Below are positions 20,713 to 30,870 of a stretch of 64,000 nucleotides of DNA, one piece after another (within the stretch, counting starts at the first letter, position 1; every line of letters begins with the position of its first letter). The notes beneath the pieces are model-generated. The model saw only the letters and a list, made by a program, of their open reading frames with translations, did not search any database and was not told the DNA's origin. Origin of the DNA: Channallabes apus (lineage: Eukaryota; Chordata; Actinopteri; Siluriformes; Clariidae); contig CM060124.1 of NCBI GenBank assembly GCA_030522415.1, positions 25,727,454 through 25,791,453 of the forward strand, in the 5' to 3' direction. A program made the position numbers and the translations under genes.

Positions 20713-22385
20713 CATGTCTAATTTCATAACACATACTAAAATTCTTATGAATATCAATAATTAAATTGCACCATCTGTTAGTGATATCTATTTCTATTTT
20801 ACTATTGTTTTTTTTTTAAATTCAGCTCAGTTTTTTTTTTCAGCTGCTTTCACACTGTGAATCTGTGTGTCAAAATTTAAAAATAAACATCTTGCATTTA
20901 TGTCAAAATTAACATCTGCAATCAAAACCTAACAATCCTTTCTCAAAATTACATTTCACAACAATCAAACATTTGAATTACTTTTAGAAAAGCAGGAACA
21001 ACACACACACACACAATAATGTAGAATTGCAGGACAATATTCAATACAATTCAATATTCAATACAATATTTACAATAAGAATAATTACAGTACAGCGGAA
21101 CACAAAACTAGAATTGTGAGGCATTATAAGGGACAGGATAAATGGTTTATAGATACTGCCTCTCTTAGGGTCTGGCCACATGACTAATGACAAGCAAGTC
21201 TGGCTTGGAAATGAGGAAAATATTAGCTTGCATGCGATGAATAGACCCCACTTCAATGTCTTCAGCAGGTGGCCGTATGGTTGGCTGTAATACACTTTCC
21301 TATACCAAGCCAAAAAAAATAAATAAATCTTCAGTCAGATTAAGAAATGGGGGTGAGGGGGCAAGTATACAATTGTAAAGTTATTGTGGTTGGTGAACCA
21401 GTCCCAAACCAGGGCACGACCAGTTGTCCATCCTGTACAACTGCATTATGTTTTGTTCTGAAATGTAATTATGTGTAGGGGCCTAAGGTGGCATGGTGAT
21501 GAAGAACGTCTTGCAGACTAAGGGAGCCACACAAGGTAATATTTCCCCTGTCCTGTCCAGCGAAATAACACTGGCCCTAACACCTGTGATGATTTGTTCT
21601 GGTAGTTGATGCAGATGGATTGAGTTGACTATATTAACAAGAGTCAGTTTATGCTCGAGGAATTATAGACATGGGGACACTCAATGAGTCATAACATTAA
21701 GAAGAGAAAAAAAGAAGTAGAATCATGTTTCTACAATGTTGTATGGAAGACACCATGTCTTACCAACAATCCCATCTTTGTGTTGTTAGCATTAAAACTG
21801 ACCTTCAAATACACAAGCAGAAAAAGATAAAAATGTTTACTTAGTTGACTAAGAATGGAACCCATAGACAATGCACATTTTTTTTCCTATTTTTTATTAG
21901 ACTAATGTGATAAAAAAAAAAACAGTTAAAAGCAATCTCTAAAATGCCAACCCGGATAATTAAATCAATCAAAATGCCATGATCAATAGTATCAAAGGTT
22001 GAACGATTTCAGGATAAAGACCTCACTGGTGTCAGTATGAGAGTAAATGTCAGTTTATGCTCACAATCCTGTGCTTCACAAGAAAACCCAGCCCTTTTAA
22101 AAATTGTTCAGAAGTTGTGTTGTGGTTCGAACTTTTTACAGCATGATAACCTAGAATGTAGAATGCTTGTACACACTGATCAGCCATAACATTAACATCA
22201 TGAAAATGAGTTACCATTTACAACCACGGCTCCCCCCTGTCTCAGGAGACCGAAAGCCTACTGTCTGGTCCGAGCCCTCAGAAAAGCCTGTTGGATTGGG
22301 CTTAGGGCAGGAGAGGATGCTTCGTCGTCTTCTTGGGGGGCTTGACAAGAAAAGAATAAAGCAAGAAGCATGGTTTGGAGCAGAG
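20713..22385. other. AT-rich DNA, no feature resolved
   Basis: No gene or clear repeat. A short 'actgatcagccataacatta' at about 22176 resembles the end of a common fish Tc1-type repeat, but only that word is present. Confidence 0.35.
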
Positions 22386-22736
22386 TGTTACGATTCCCTC
22401 TCTGTCTGCGTCTGGAGTGTGTGCGTGGCATGAACGCGGAGGCGAGCTGACGGTTTAATAAAGTCCTTTTATTCATCAAACAGGGCAAATAAACATCCAA
22501 ACACAACGGAACTCCTACAATTAACTATTAACTTTTAATGCTAGACGCCTGACTGGAGTTCAGCCAGGCTATTTATAACAAACACAAACATCATCCACTC
22601 ATTAACTTCCCTCGGTTCAGGTGAGCTTCTTACGTCACCTGACCGAGGTGCATACTGGGAACTGAAGTTAACTAGCAAACATAAACTACGAAACCAAAGA
22701 CGGGCGTTAGGCGCCCTCTAGGGGTTAACCGTTACA
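22386..22736 (-). repeat. 3' LTR of the non-autonomous element
   Basis: 351 bp, identical by eye to 24294-24644. On the minus strand it starts TGTAACGG and ends CGTAACA. Confidence 0.93.
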
Positions 22737-22748
22737 GTATCCCCCCTC
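22737..22748 (-). other. polypurine tract
   Basis: On the minus strand GAGGGGGGATAC directly precedes the 3' LTR and overlaps the ORF stop codon. It resembles the G-run plus TAC of the chromovirus. Confidence 0.75.
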
Positions 22749-24270
22749 AAAAAATGCTCCTCCGGAGCATCACCGGAGGCCCCGGACACCCAACCCAATG
22801 TTCTACCTTTCGCCTCCTATCCAGGAGGCTGGGTGACGGGGCTGGAGGCATGCTCTGCGGCTGCAGGGCTGGAAGCGTGCTCGGCGGCTGCAGGGCTGGA
22901 GAAGTGCTCGCCGAAGGCGTTGGAGCGGTCACTGCGCTCGACGAAGGCGTGGGAGCGGTCACTGCGCTCGTAGACGGCGTGGGAGCGGTCACTGCGCTCG
23001 TAGACGGCGTGGGAGCGGTCACTGCGCTCGTAGACGGCGTGGGAGCGGTCACTGCGCTCGTAGACGGCGTGGGAGCGGTCACTGCGCTCGTAGACGGCGT
23101 GGGAGCGGTCACTGCGCTCAATGACGGCTCCACGACGTTCTCAAAGCCGGGAGGCGGCGGCAGAACAGGTACGTCGGTCAGCGGCTGCTGACACGCTGGT
23201 TCGCTGTCCTCGAAGCCGGGAGGCGGCGGCAGAACGGGTGCGTCGGTCAGCTGCTGCTGACACGCTGGTTCGCTGTCCTCGAAGCCGGGAGGCGGCGGCA
23301 GAACGGGTGCGTCGGTCAGCTGCTGCTGACACGCTGGTTCGCTGTCCTCGAAGCCGGGAGGCGGCGGCAGAACGGGTGCGTCGGTCAGCTGCTGCTGACA
23401 CGCTGGTTCGCTGTCCTCGAAGCCGGGAGGCGGCGGCAGAACGGGTGCGTCGGTCAGCTGCTGCTGACACGCTGGTTCGCTGTCCTCGAAGCCGGGAGGC
23501 GGCGGCAGAACGGGAGCGTCGGTCAGCTGCTGCTGACACGCTGGTTCGCTGTCCTCGAAACCGGGAGGCGGCGGCAGAACGGGAGCGTCGGTCAGCTGCT
23601 GCTGACACGCTGGTTCGCTGTCCTCGACACCGGGAGGCGGCGGCAGAACGGGAGCGTCGGACAGCAGCTGCTGACACGCTAGCTCGCTGTCATCGATGCT
23701 GGAAGGCGGCGGCAGGATGAGTGCATTGCATAGCGACTGCTGACATGCCTGCTCGCTGCTGAGCGTTGGCGAGGGAGGCGAAAGCTCCGAGACCGCTTCG
23801 CGGCCATCCCGGAAGTGGAGGATCAGCTGCTGGAGCTCCTTCACCTGCTCCTGCATTCCTCTCACCTGCTCCGGAATCCACCACATGAGCTCCTTGTGCT
23901 GCTGCTCCGCCTGGGGTTCTCTTTCCCCCTCGTCACCGCCGTACTTGGGCTTCCTCGCCCCTCTCTTCCGGCCGGTGCGGGGAACCACGTGACCCCGTGC
24001 CGCATCGCCCCTGAATGGCGTCCGCCGAATGGCGAGCCTGCAGCCTTCCCAGCTCTGTGGTGTCTTTCTCTCTCTCTCCCGCATGTGCTCCTGCTTTGCT
24101 AGCTGGCTGTACTTCCAGCTCCGGTACATATCTACCTCGCCGTTCTCCAACCAGCAGTAATCCCACTCGCCGTACTCCTCTTCCTCGCCGTTCTCTTGCC
24201 AGTTCGCCAGCTCGGGCAAGATGGTATCTGCGCCCCCCCAAAAAAACTCCAGGGGGAAATCCTCCGCCAT
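22747..24270 (-). CDS. proline-rich gag-like protein of unknown function
   Basis: 507 codons from the ATG at 24270 (MAEDFPLEFFWGG) to TGA at 22747-22749. The same frame stays open upstream into the LTR with earlier ATGs at 24414 and others, so the true start is uncertain; the chosen one is the first that gives an acidic/aromatic N-terminus outside the LTR. Visible parts: an acidic Trp/Tyr-rich N-terminus, a basic middle (TGRKRGARKPKYGG), a short coiled-coil-like stretch (EQVRGMQEQVKELQQLI), eight to nine 23-residue repeats built on PACQQQLTDAPVLPPPPGFE, then about seven 10-residue VTAPTPSTSA repeats and a Pro/Ser-rich tail. No CCHC knuckle, DSG or YXDD is present. Position after the primer site suggests a gag-like structural protein; this is inference. 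Confidence 0.8.
   Translation of the reverse strand: MAEDFPLEFFWGGADTILPELANWQENGEEEEYGEWDYCWLENGEVDMYRSWKYSQLAKQEHMRERERKTPQSWEGCRLAIRRTPFRGDAARGHVVPRTGRKRGARKPKYGGDEGEREPQAEQQHKELMWWIPEQVRGMQEQVKELQQLILHFRDGREAVSELSPPSPTLSSEQACQQSLCNALILPPPSSIDDSELACQQLLSDAPVLPPPPGVEDSEPACQQQLTDAPVLPPPPGFEDSEPACQQQLTDAPVLPPPPGFEDSEPACQQQLTDAPVLPPPPGFEDSEPACQQQLTDAPVLPPPPGFEDSEPACQQQLTDAPVLPPPPGFEDSEPACQQQLTDAPVLPPPPGFEDSEPACQQPLTDVPVLPPPPGFENVVEPSLSAVTAPTPSTSAVTAPTPSTSAVTAPTPSTSAVTAPTPSTSAVTAPTPSTSAVTAPTPSSSAVTAPTPSASTSPALQPPSTLPALQPQSMPPAPSPSLLDRRRKVEHWVGCPGPPVMLRRSIF
22905..23120. repeat. 30-bp tandem repeat in coding sequence
   Basis: About seven units of 'gtgggagcggtcactgcgct' plus ten bases. Most are identical, encoding VTAPTPSTSA on the minus strand. 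Confidence 0.93.
23127..23720. repeat. 69-bp tandem repeat in coding sequence
   Basis: Eight to nine units of 69 bp (23 codons) starting 'gaagccgggaggcggcggca'. Inner copies are nearly identical and edge copies diverged. The period preserves the reading frame. Confidence 0.93.
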
Positions 24271-24282
24271 GCCACCTGTTTG

Positions 24283-24293
24283 GTCTAGCATTC
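24283..24293 (-). other. predicted self-priming primer binding site
   Basis: On the minus strand GAATGCTAGAC follows the 5' LTR directly. AATGCTAGAC is the exact complement of GTCTAGCATT at the predicted RNA 5' end (24454 down to 24445). It has no tRNA-type TGG. Confidence 0.65.
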
Positions 24294-24644
24294 TGTTACG
24301 ATTCCCTCTCTGTCTGCGTCTGGAGTGTGTGCGTGGCATGAACGCGGAGGCGAGCTGACGGTTTAATAAAGTCCTTTTATTCATCAAACAGGGCAAATAA
24401 ACATCCAAACACAACGGAACTCCTACAATTAACTATTAACTTTTAATGCTAGACGCCTGACTGGAGTTCAGCCAGGCTATTTATAACAAACACAAACATC
24501 ATCCACTCATTAACTTCCCTCGGTTCAGGTGAGCTTCTTACGTCACCTGACCGAGGTGCATACTGGGAACTGAAGTTAACTAGCAAACATAAACTACGAA
24601 ACCAAAGACGGGCGTTAGGCGCCCTCTAGGGGTTAACCGTTACA
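24294..24644 (-). repeat. 5' LTR of the non-autonomous element
   Basis: 351 bp, identical to the other LTR. Contains the TATA box and predicted start. Confidence 0.93.
24445..24486 (-). promoter_or_regulatory. LTR TATA box and predicted transcription start
   Basis: TTATAAATAG occupies 24486 down to 24477. GTCTAGCATT begins 32 nt downstream at 24454, the usual TATA-to-start distance, and is the 10-mer that pairs with the primer site. Confidence 0.65.
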
Positions 24645-24986
24645 CAGAGTTGTGCTGTCAGGTTTTATTGTATGGAGCTGCCCTGTTTTCCCTTGTTATT
24701 AGCTGCTCTGTTGGTCTGACCGTCTAGCCAACTCACTTGATAATGAACTGGATATAGTCCCCCAGACCAGGGACAACATAAAATGTATCCACTCCCACCC
24801 CCTAGTTTTGGATTCACTAGTTCCATGCCAGGTAAACCCAGCACTGGAGTCAGATAACCTTTATGGAAAATCTTGAACCCATCACACTAGAATGAAATGT
24901 CCATATAGCCTGATCACTGGGGGAATTTCCAGGTCTTGGTCACTGTCTCTAGGGTGTTTGCCTGCTACCTCCAGATGGCCAGAGTG
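24645..24986. other. no feature seen
   Basis: Moderately complex DNA with no recognisable coding or repeat signal. Confidence 0.35.
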
Positions 24987-25239
24987 CCAACCCTCCAGGG
25001 TGCCAATCCATCACAGGGCACACACACATACATACACACACTCACACTAATTCACACTCTACACACAATTTGGAAACACCAATTAGCCTAACCTGTATAT
25101 CTTTGGACTGTGGGAGGAAACCCACCAAGTATGGGGAGAACATGCAAAGTCCATGAGCACAGAGAAGGGGACTGAACCTGGCCAGGATTCGAACATGGAC
25201 CCTAGAGGTGCAAGGCAACAGTGCTAACCACAGTGTCAC
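24987..25239 (-). mobile_element. diverged DANA/Mermaid-type SINE
   Basis: Contains 'agggtgccaatccatcacag', 'caattagcctaacctgtata', 'ggactgtgggaggaaaccca' and the decayed head 'gtgctaaccacagtgtcacc'. Both ends are eroded. Confidence 0.82.
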
Positions 25240-26115
25240 CAATATTCAATTCAAATAAAATGTAATTCATTTTTGCCAACATGAATGACACAAAACACAC
25301 ACACACAAACACACACATACTCACACAAATGCATAGCTTGACCCTATAAGTGCACTAATAAAAAATAAACAGGTGAACTCATAAAGCTGGAAACAAGCTG
25401 CAGTGTCAAAAAACAGAACTACAAACGTATACTGTATTGTGCAACATGTTATTTTACATCAACCGCATACCTCGGCATAAATGAATAAAAGAAAGAATAA
25501 AAACCTACACCATTGGTATTTCTCAGGTTCCTCTTTAAAGATGAAAGGGAGAGCCCGGCTGTGGGGAAAGGCTGCATGCTGAGCCAAAAAAAAAAAAAAA
25601 AACTTTTTTATTTAAGAATAGATACAAATGTAAAAGATGAAAGATTTTTGGCCAGCATTGCTTTTTATGAGTAAGCCAGAAGCTGGCACCTCTTCCCAGG
25701 TGCACAAATGAAGGCATATGAGCGGCTGTCACCTTTCTGATTAAGTGTGATATTAGCACTGTCGCTAAGCTACAGTAGCTATTTTCAGCTCCAGGTTGAG
25801 GTGTAAGCGGGTCAGGAAAATAGGTCCAAATGTCCTAAGGACATGGCTCGAGCTATGCCACATGCACAGAGAGAGAATTCTTGTAAAAATAATAAAATTT
25901 GCTTCATTAGGTTTGCTGATGTAATTCTCAGCATGTCTTAAAGTTGTAAAGTAGACAACTTTATTTTACTTTACTTTATTATAACACAACCTTATTAAAG
26001 AATGGATTAAAACATGAATATAGATTTAGTTTTAAACTGACTTTTCTTTCAAAAACTTTTGTTATTAAATGTACCTGGCTATTTACAAATTCCTTGAATA
26101 AATCACTCTTATTCG
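25240..26115. other. AT-rich DNA with short CA and poly-A runs
   Basis: A CA-rich patch at 25290-25325 and a poly-A run at 25586-25602. No gene. Confidence 0.4.
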
Positions 26116-26119
26116 TTCA

Positions 26120-27160
26120 CTATACTGCTTATTTTAGTTTAGTTTAGTTATATAGCACAAAAAACAACCATGATTGACGAAAGTGCTTCACAATGTGGAA
26201 AAAAAAAAAAAAAAAACAGTCACACACAATACACAAGACAATACATGTCTCAATATCTCAATATCTCAGTTTCAAATTAAAGACAAAGAATATAAGTGTG
26301 TATTAAGTAATGACTTAAAAATTTCAACACTTTAAGCAGTCCTCATGTCAGCAGGTAAATCATTCCACATGCTTCGGTGCCATCCCTGAAAAAGCTCGGT
26401 CATCTGAATTTTTTAATCTGGCTCTCGAAACATCCAGGAGCACCTGATTAGGTGACCTCAGAGCATTAACGGGAGTATAATAAGTATACAGACACCACCC
26501 CATTTAAAATCTTAAAAACAAATAATAAAATCTTAAACTCAATCCTGAAATGGACAGGAAGCCAATGTAGTGAAGCTAAGACCGGGGAAATGTGCTCACG
26601 CTTTCTAGTCCCAGTTAAGAGCCGAGCTGCTGCATTCTGAACCAACTGTAAACGCTGAAAAGATGACTGATCCAATCCAACATATAAAGAGTTACAGTAG
26701 TCCAGTCTTGACGTTGTAAAAGCATGAATTGCACTGTCAAACTCCTTACACGGAAGGTAGGGCTTGACTTTAGCCGACAGTCTCAGAGATTTCATTCCGA
26801 GATTCCTGGTATTACCCAAATATACAATCCTAAATCATCAAGTGCATCTACACAAGCACTCAGATCCCCAGGACGAACAAACATAACAATCTCAGTCGTA
26901 TTTTCGTTAAGACAAAAAATTTCATGATACAACCATATTTTTAAATCTCTCAGGCAATTATGTAGTGACAAAAATGAAGCTTTGTCATTTGTTTTGACAG
27001 GCAAATAAATTTGCACATCATCCGAATTACAATGAAAGGAGATGTTTTAAAAAGAGATAACTTTTTAAAAATATACAGAGCATATACAGAGAAAACAGCA
27101 TAGGGCCCAGTATGGACCCTTGGGGAACGGCACAAGGCAGCAGATGAAAAGAATTCACGT
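26120..27160 (-). pseudogene. L2-like LINE, 3' half of reverse transcriptase and 3' UTR
   Basis: On the minus strand, in order: PQGSILGPMLFSLYM (RT motif B region) near 27150-27080, an interrupted middle with TNDKASFLSLHNCLRDLKIW and LNENTTEIVMF near 27000-26880, then SRLDYCNSLYVGL, LQLVQNAAARLLTGTRKREH and PVLASLHWLPVHFRIEFKI at 26700-26520. These are hallmark thumb/C-terminal motifs of vertebrate L2-type elements. Several frame changes and stops break it. A 3' UTR runs to about 26120. It is 5'-truncated against the SINE remnant at 27163. Confidence 0.85.
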
Positions 27161-27162
27161 AA

Positions 27163-27425
27163 CTGGGTTATGGGGCCTAGAGCGTATCCCAGGGAACTTG
27201 CGGCACACAGGGTAGGGTACACCCTGGACAGGATGCCAACCCATTTCATAGCACACAAGCATGAGCACACTCACATTTACTTACACAATATGGGGAATTT
27301 GGAAAACCCAATTAGCCTAATTTGCATGTCTTTGGAATGTGTGAGGAAACCTGTAATGCACAGGGAGAAAATGGAAATTCCATGCATGCAGATCCAAGGT
27401 GGGACCCTGTATATGCAAGGCCTTA
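27163..27425 (-). mobile_element. diverged DANA/Mermaid-type SINE
   Basis: Matches in order: 'gtacaccctggacaggatgc', 'aacccaattagcctaatttg', 'catgtctttggaatgtg', 'atgcaaggcctt'. Tail and head are eroded. Confidence 0.78.
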
Positions 27426-27567
27426 AAATTCATATTTGGGGAGAATAAAACTACAGAGAGACCCGAAGACATAGTGTCTTGGAACAGAATCAATGCTGCG
27501 ATTGAAGCAAACCAGAAGCAAAATTGAATCGAATTGAATATTCACAATATGAAATTATATACATGCA

Positions 27568-27596
27568 TTTTATTTATTTATTTATTTATTTATTTA
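27568..27596. repeat. (ATTT)n microsatellite
   Basis: About seven ATTT units. Confidence 0.85.
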
Positions 27597-27775
27597 CAAA
27601 TATAAAGCAATGTTTACATATATATAGTTTACAATATATAATTGTTAATTGTTTAACTTAATCTATGTGATTTAATCTATTTAATTCTTGCAGAATTATA
27701 AATAATTATTCAATCAAAAAGTGTTAAATGTTTAAAAATATAAATTTTACGTTTGTAACTGTTATAACTGTTAAC

Positions 27776-28122
27776 TGGGTGGCACAGTGGCTTAGTGGTT
27801 AGCACTGTTGCACCTCCAGGTTCTGGGTACAATTCATGGGCAGATTTGATTCCATTAGGCATGCATTGAGTTTGCACGTTCTTTCTTTTCTTGGTTGGTT
27901 TCCTCTGGGTACTCCGGTTTTCACACACAGTCCAAAGACAGATTAGACTAACTGGCATTGCAAAATTGCGTGTAGTGTGTGTCTGTGTATATATGTGTGT
28001 GCCCTGAGATGGATTGCCACCCTGTCCAAGGGTCGCCTTGTGCCCTATGTCTCTTGTGATAGGCTCCAGGCCCCCCAGAACCTGTCCACAGGAAAAAGCA
28101 GTATAGATGATGAGTGAGTGAG
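27776..28122 (+). mobile_element. DANA/Mermaid-type SINE, older full-length copy
   Basis: The head 'gggtggcacagtggcttagt' with A box, a degraded B box, the body, and a tail changed to (GAGT)n at 28105-28122. The flanks 'ataactgttaac' and 'ataactgttttaac' look like a decayed target duplication. Confidence 0.82.
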
Positions 28123-28222
28123 TGATAACTGTTTTAACCATAATTAGCTGTTTATTTAAATTATGACAGAAATTCTGGTTGTATGGTAATTAATACATTT
28201 ATGTGCCAATTCAACGGTTAAT

Positions 28223-28224
28223 TT

Positions 28225-28256
<32 letters not shown>

Positions 28257-28258
28257 TT
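28223..28258. repeat. (TTTC)n microsatellite
   Basis: About nine TTTC units. Confidence 0.95.
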
Positions 28259-28261
28259 CTT

Positions 28262-28878
28262 CTTTAATAATATTAAAGAAAACCCATTCAAGAATGGTGT
28301 TACTAAGACAGATTATAATACAAATTAATGATTTGAGAATTTGAGAAATGGTCACATTAGCTCATTTCTTTTTGTGATGAATACATTAAAGGGCAAACTT
28401 AAGATGAATGTTGTGGTTATGGAAATGTACTAAGGTTTTAATCAAATGCCACCAAATCCTGATTCACTTGGACGATGTAGGATTATTGGGTGTGATTTAT
28501 TGAACATCGATCAGGTATCCTCCGTGGCTTTGTCCTCCATCTTCCTTCCCTCTGAGCTGATCTGATCATTGTGTCATAGCGTGGTCAGATTTGTGTCTGT
28601 GGAGGCTGATAAAAACATCATCTAGCTTTTTACCACCAGTTTAGCACAGCGAGTGAGGAGCGATTGTGTACACAAGACACAATCGATAGCTGTCATGGAA
28701 CATTACTTGAGAACATTACATGCTGGTGCAGAACAGAAAACTGCAGTGTATTTGGCATCACTCGCGACTTCTTATTGCTGATGCTTCTTGGTATAATTTC
28801 ACATGACTGAATTTGACTTCATTTTGTTAAAAAACTTAAGATTAATATTTAGTGATATATAATTTATGATATAATCTG
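28262..28878. other. unique DNA, possible conserved block 28490-28700
   Basis: The middle part is of balanced composition, with a repeated 'cagcgagtgaggagcgattg' region and no coding frame. Candidate regulatory sequence only. Confidence 0.25.
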
Positions 28879-29105
28879 GTTTCCTCCCACAATCCAAAGA
28901 TATGCAGGTTAGGCTAATTGGCGTTCCTAAATTGCCCGTAGTGTGTGAATGTGTGTATGTGTGTGTGCCCTGCGATGGATTGGCACCCTGTCCAGGGTGT
29001 ACCCCGCCTAGTGCCCGAAGTCTCCTGGGATAGGCTCCAGGTCCCCCGCGACCCTGAACACAGGATTAAGCGGTACAGAAGATGAATGAATGAATGAATG
29101 AATTT
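28879..29105 (+). mobile_element. DANA/Mermaid-type SINE, 5'-truncated
   Basis: Begins at 'ggtttcctcccacaatccaa' and runs to a (GAAT)n tail at 29084-29103. The bases 'atttatgatatataa' occur on both sides, consistent with a target duplication. Confidence 0.88.
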
Positions 29106-29159
29106 ATGATATATAATTTTTTAAACCACTTTATATTTACTGAATCAATTGAAGAAAAC

Positions 29160-29538
29160 GTGGCGGCGCGGTGGTGTAGTGGTTAGCACTGTCGCCTTGC
29201 ACCTCCAGGGTCTGGGTTCGATTCCCCGGCCAGGCTCGATTCCCGTCTCTGTGTGCATGGAGTTTGCATGTTCTCCCCGTGCTTGGTGGGTTTCCTCCGG
29301 GTACTCCGGTTTCCTCCCACAGTCCAAAGCAGGTTAGGCTAATTGGCGTTCCTACAGTAAATTGCCCGTAGTGTGTGATTGGGTGTGTGAGTGTGTGTAT
29401 GTGTGTGTGCCCTGCGATGGATTGGCACCCTGTCCAGGGTGTACCGCGCCTAGTGCCCAAAGTCTCCTGGGATAGGCTCCAGGTCCCCCGCGACCCTGAA
29501 CACAGGATTAAGCGGTATAGAAAATGAATGAATGAATG
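29160..29538 (+). mobile_element. DANA/Mermaid-type SINE, full length, 13-bp TSD
   Basis: Intact head (GGCGGCGCGGTGGTGTAGTG), B box GGGTTCGATTCC, body and (GAAT)n tail. AATTGAAGAAAAC duplicates at 29147-29159 and 29539-29551. A short internal deletion follows 'cagtccaaag'. A young copy 55 bp from another of the same strand. Confidence 0.92.
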
Positions 29539-29584
29539 AATTGAAGAAAACATACTAGTTTACTCTTACTGTTTTGCGAACTAA

Positions 29585-30870
29585 TGTACAGTGAAAAAGT
29601 ATTTGCACCTTCCCGTTTTATTAAAACATTTTTGCATATTTGTCACATTTAACAAATGTGATCATCAAAAAAAAAAATTTATATTACACAAAGATAACCC
29701 AAGTAATTACAAACAAGTTTCAAATAAAAATTTCATATAAATTCTGTGGAGCCCCCTAAATAAACAACAAACCGAGCGCATCAATTACTAAACCGTGCGT
29801 GTGGATTACTAAACCGAGCGCACTGATTGGTTTACTGGTGTTGTGTCAGTTGTTTTGCTCTATCTATCTGATTAAACCCAAAATGGAATCAGCCCTGGTA
29901 GTGGTCCATTTTTATAAAATATAAAATTCAAATATTTTATAAAAAATACCAAAGAAATGTATTCCATTTGTAAAATAACATAAAAAATCATGGGTTCTGT
30001 AGAGTGATTAAAAGCCAATACATTGCATGTTATAATAAGGACATTCTCATTCTCTTACATTTTAGGGATTAGAAAATAGTTACAAAGTCAATTTTAGAAT
30101 TCGTATAAGCTCAGTGCACGCAGATTAATAAACCGAGATGCGTTTTTCTTAGCCCCACCCCCGTGAAAATGGCGTGGTCAGTTTTGTATTCAGTGTGCAC
30201 AGTTTGTTTGGTTTGTTATTTTTTTTTCCATAAAATTCAGTTCAATCTGATCATTTTGATTGATAAACATTTTTGCACATTTCATACACATTTACATAAT
30301 TTTCTTTGGATCCTGTAAATCTTCTTTGTAACAATGACAATTTAATTAAAGGGGGAAAATGTCCAAACCTGCCTGGCCTTATGTGGTAAAGTAATTGCCC
30401 TCTGAACCTACTAATATCTGGATAACTGGCAATGAGCATTTCACAGTGCTCTGGAGGAATTTTGGCCCACTCTTCCATACAGCATTGGTTTAATTCAGCC
30501 ACATTGGAGGGTTAAACCTGTTTTAAGGTAATTTTTAAGGTCACAGCATCTCAATCACATTCAAGTCCGAACTTCGACTAGGCCATTTTTTTCATATTTT
30601 TTTGCCATTCAGAAGTGGACTTGCTATGGTGTTTTGGATCAATGTCCACCTGCATAATCAAAGTACAGTACTCTTGAGCCTCAGGTCTCGAACTGGAGGC
30701 TAGACATTTTTCTTCAGGATTTATGGTACAGCACAGAATTCATGGTTTCATCAATTATGGTAGTTGCTCTAGGTGCTAAAGGTGCAAAGTACCGCCAGAT
30801 CATCACAGCACCACCACCTTGTTTGACTGTTGGTATGATGTTCTTTTTATGAGATACTATATATATTATA
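29585..30870 (-). pseudogene. Tc1-like element with ~490-bp insert, broken
   Basis: Left end 'acagtgaaaaagtatttgca' matches the end of a well-known fish Tc1 subfamily. On the minus strand EEWAKIPPEHCEMLIASY (30470-30410) is the transposase C-terminal region, and nucleotide similarity to the rest of the gene runs to about 30870. Frames are broken repeatedly. Sequence from about 29742 to 30235 does not belong to the element and looks inserted into its 3' untranslated part. The insert carries several AAACCGAGCGCA-like motifs. The right terminus was not found. Confidence 0.75.

Larger units (their letters stand above)
22386..24644 (-). mobile_element. non-autonomous LTR retrotransposon with intact ORF
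   Basis: Two 351-bp LTRs (22386-22736 and 24294-24644) appear identical base for base, and a 5-bp duplication CAGAG flanks the whole (22381-22385 and 24645-24649). Minus-strand orientation is shown by a TATA box TTATAAATAG in the LTR, AATAAA downstream of it, a primer-site-like segment at 24283-24293 and a polypurine tract at 22737-22746. The 1,557-bp interior holds one proline-rich ORF and no protease, polymerase or integrase. Identical LTRs mean very recent mobilisation by enzymes from another element. Confidence 0.92.

Noticed and set aside
23121..23720. 199-codon plus-strand frame opposite the retroelement ORF
   Set aside because: Open only because of the GC-rich 69-bp repeat. The element's signals (TATA, primer site, polypurine tract) all point to the minus strand.
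23127..23720. CRISPR-like array of regular repeats
   Set aside because: Units are contiguous 69-mers with no unique spacers, inside an ORF of a vertebrate retroelement.
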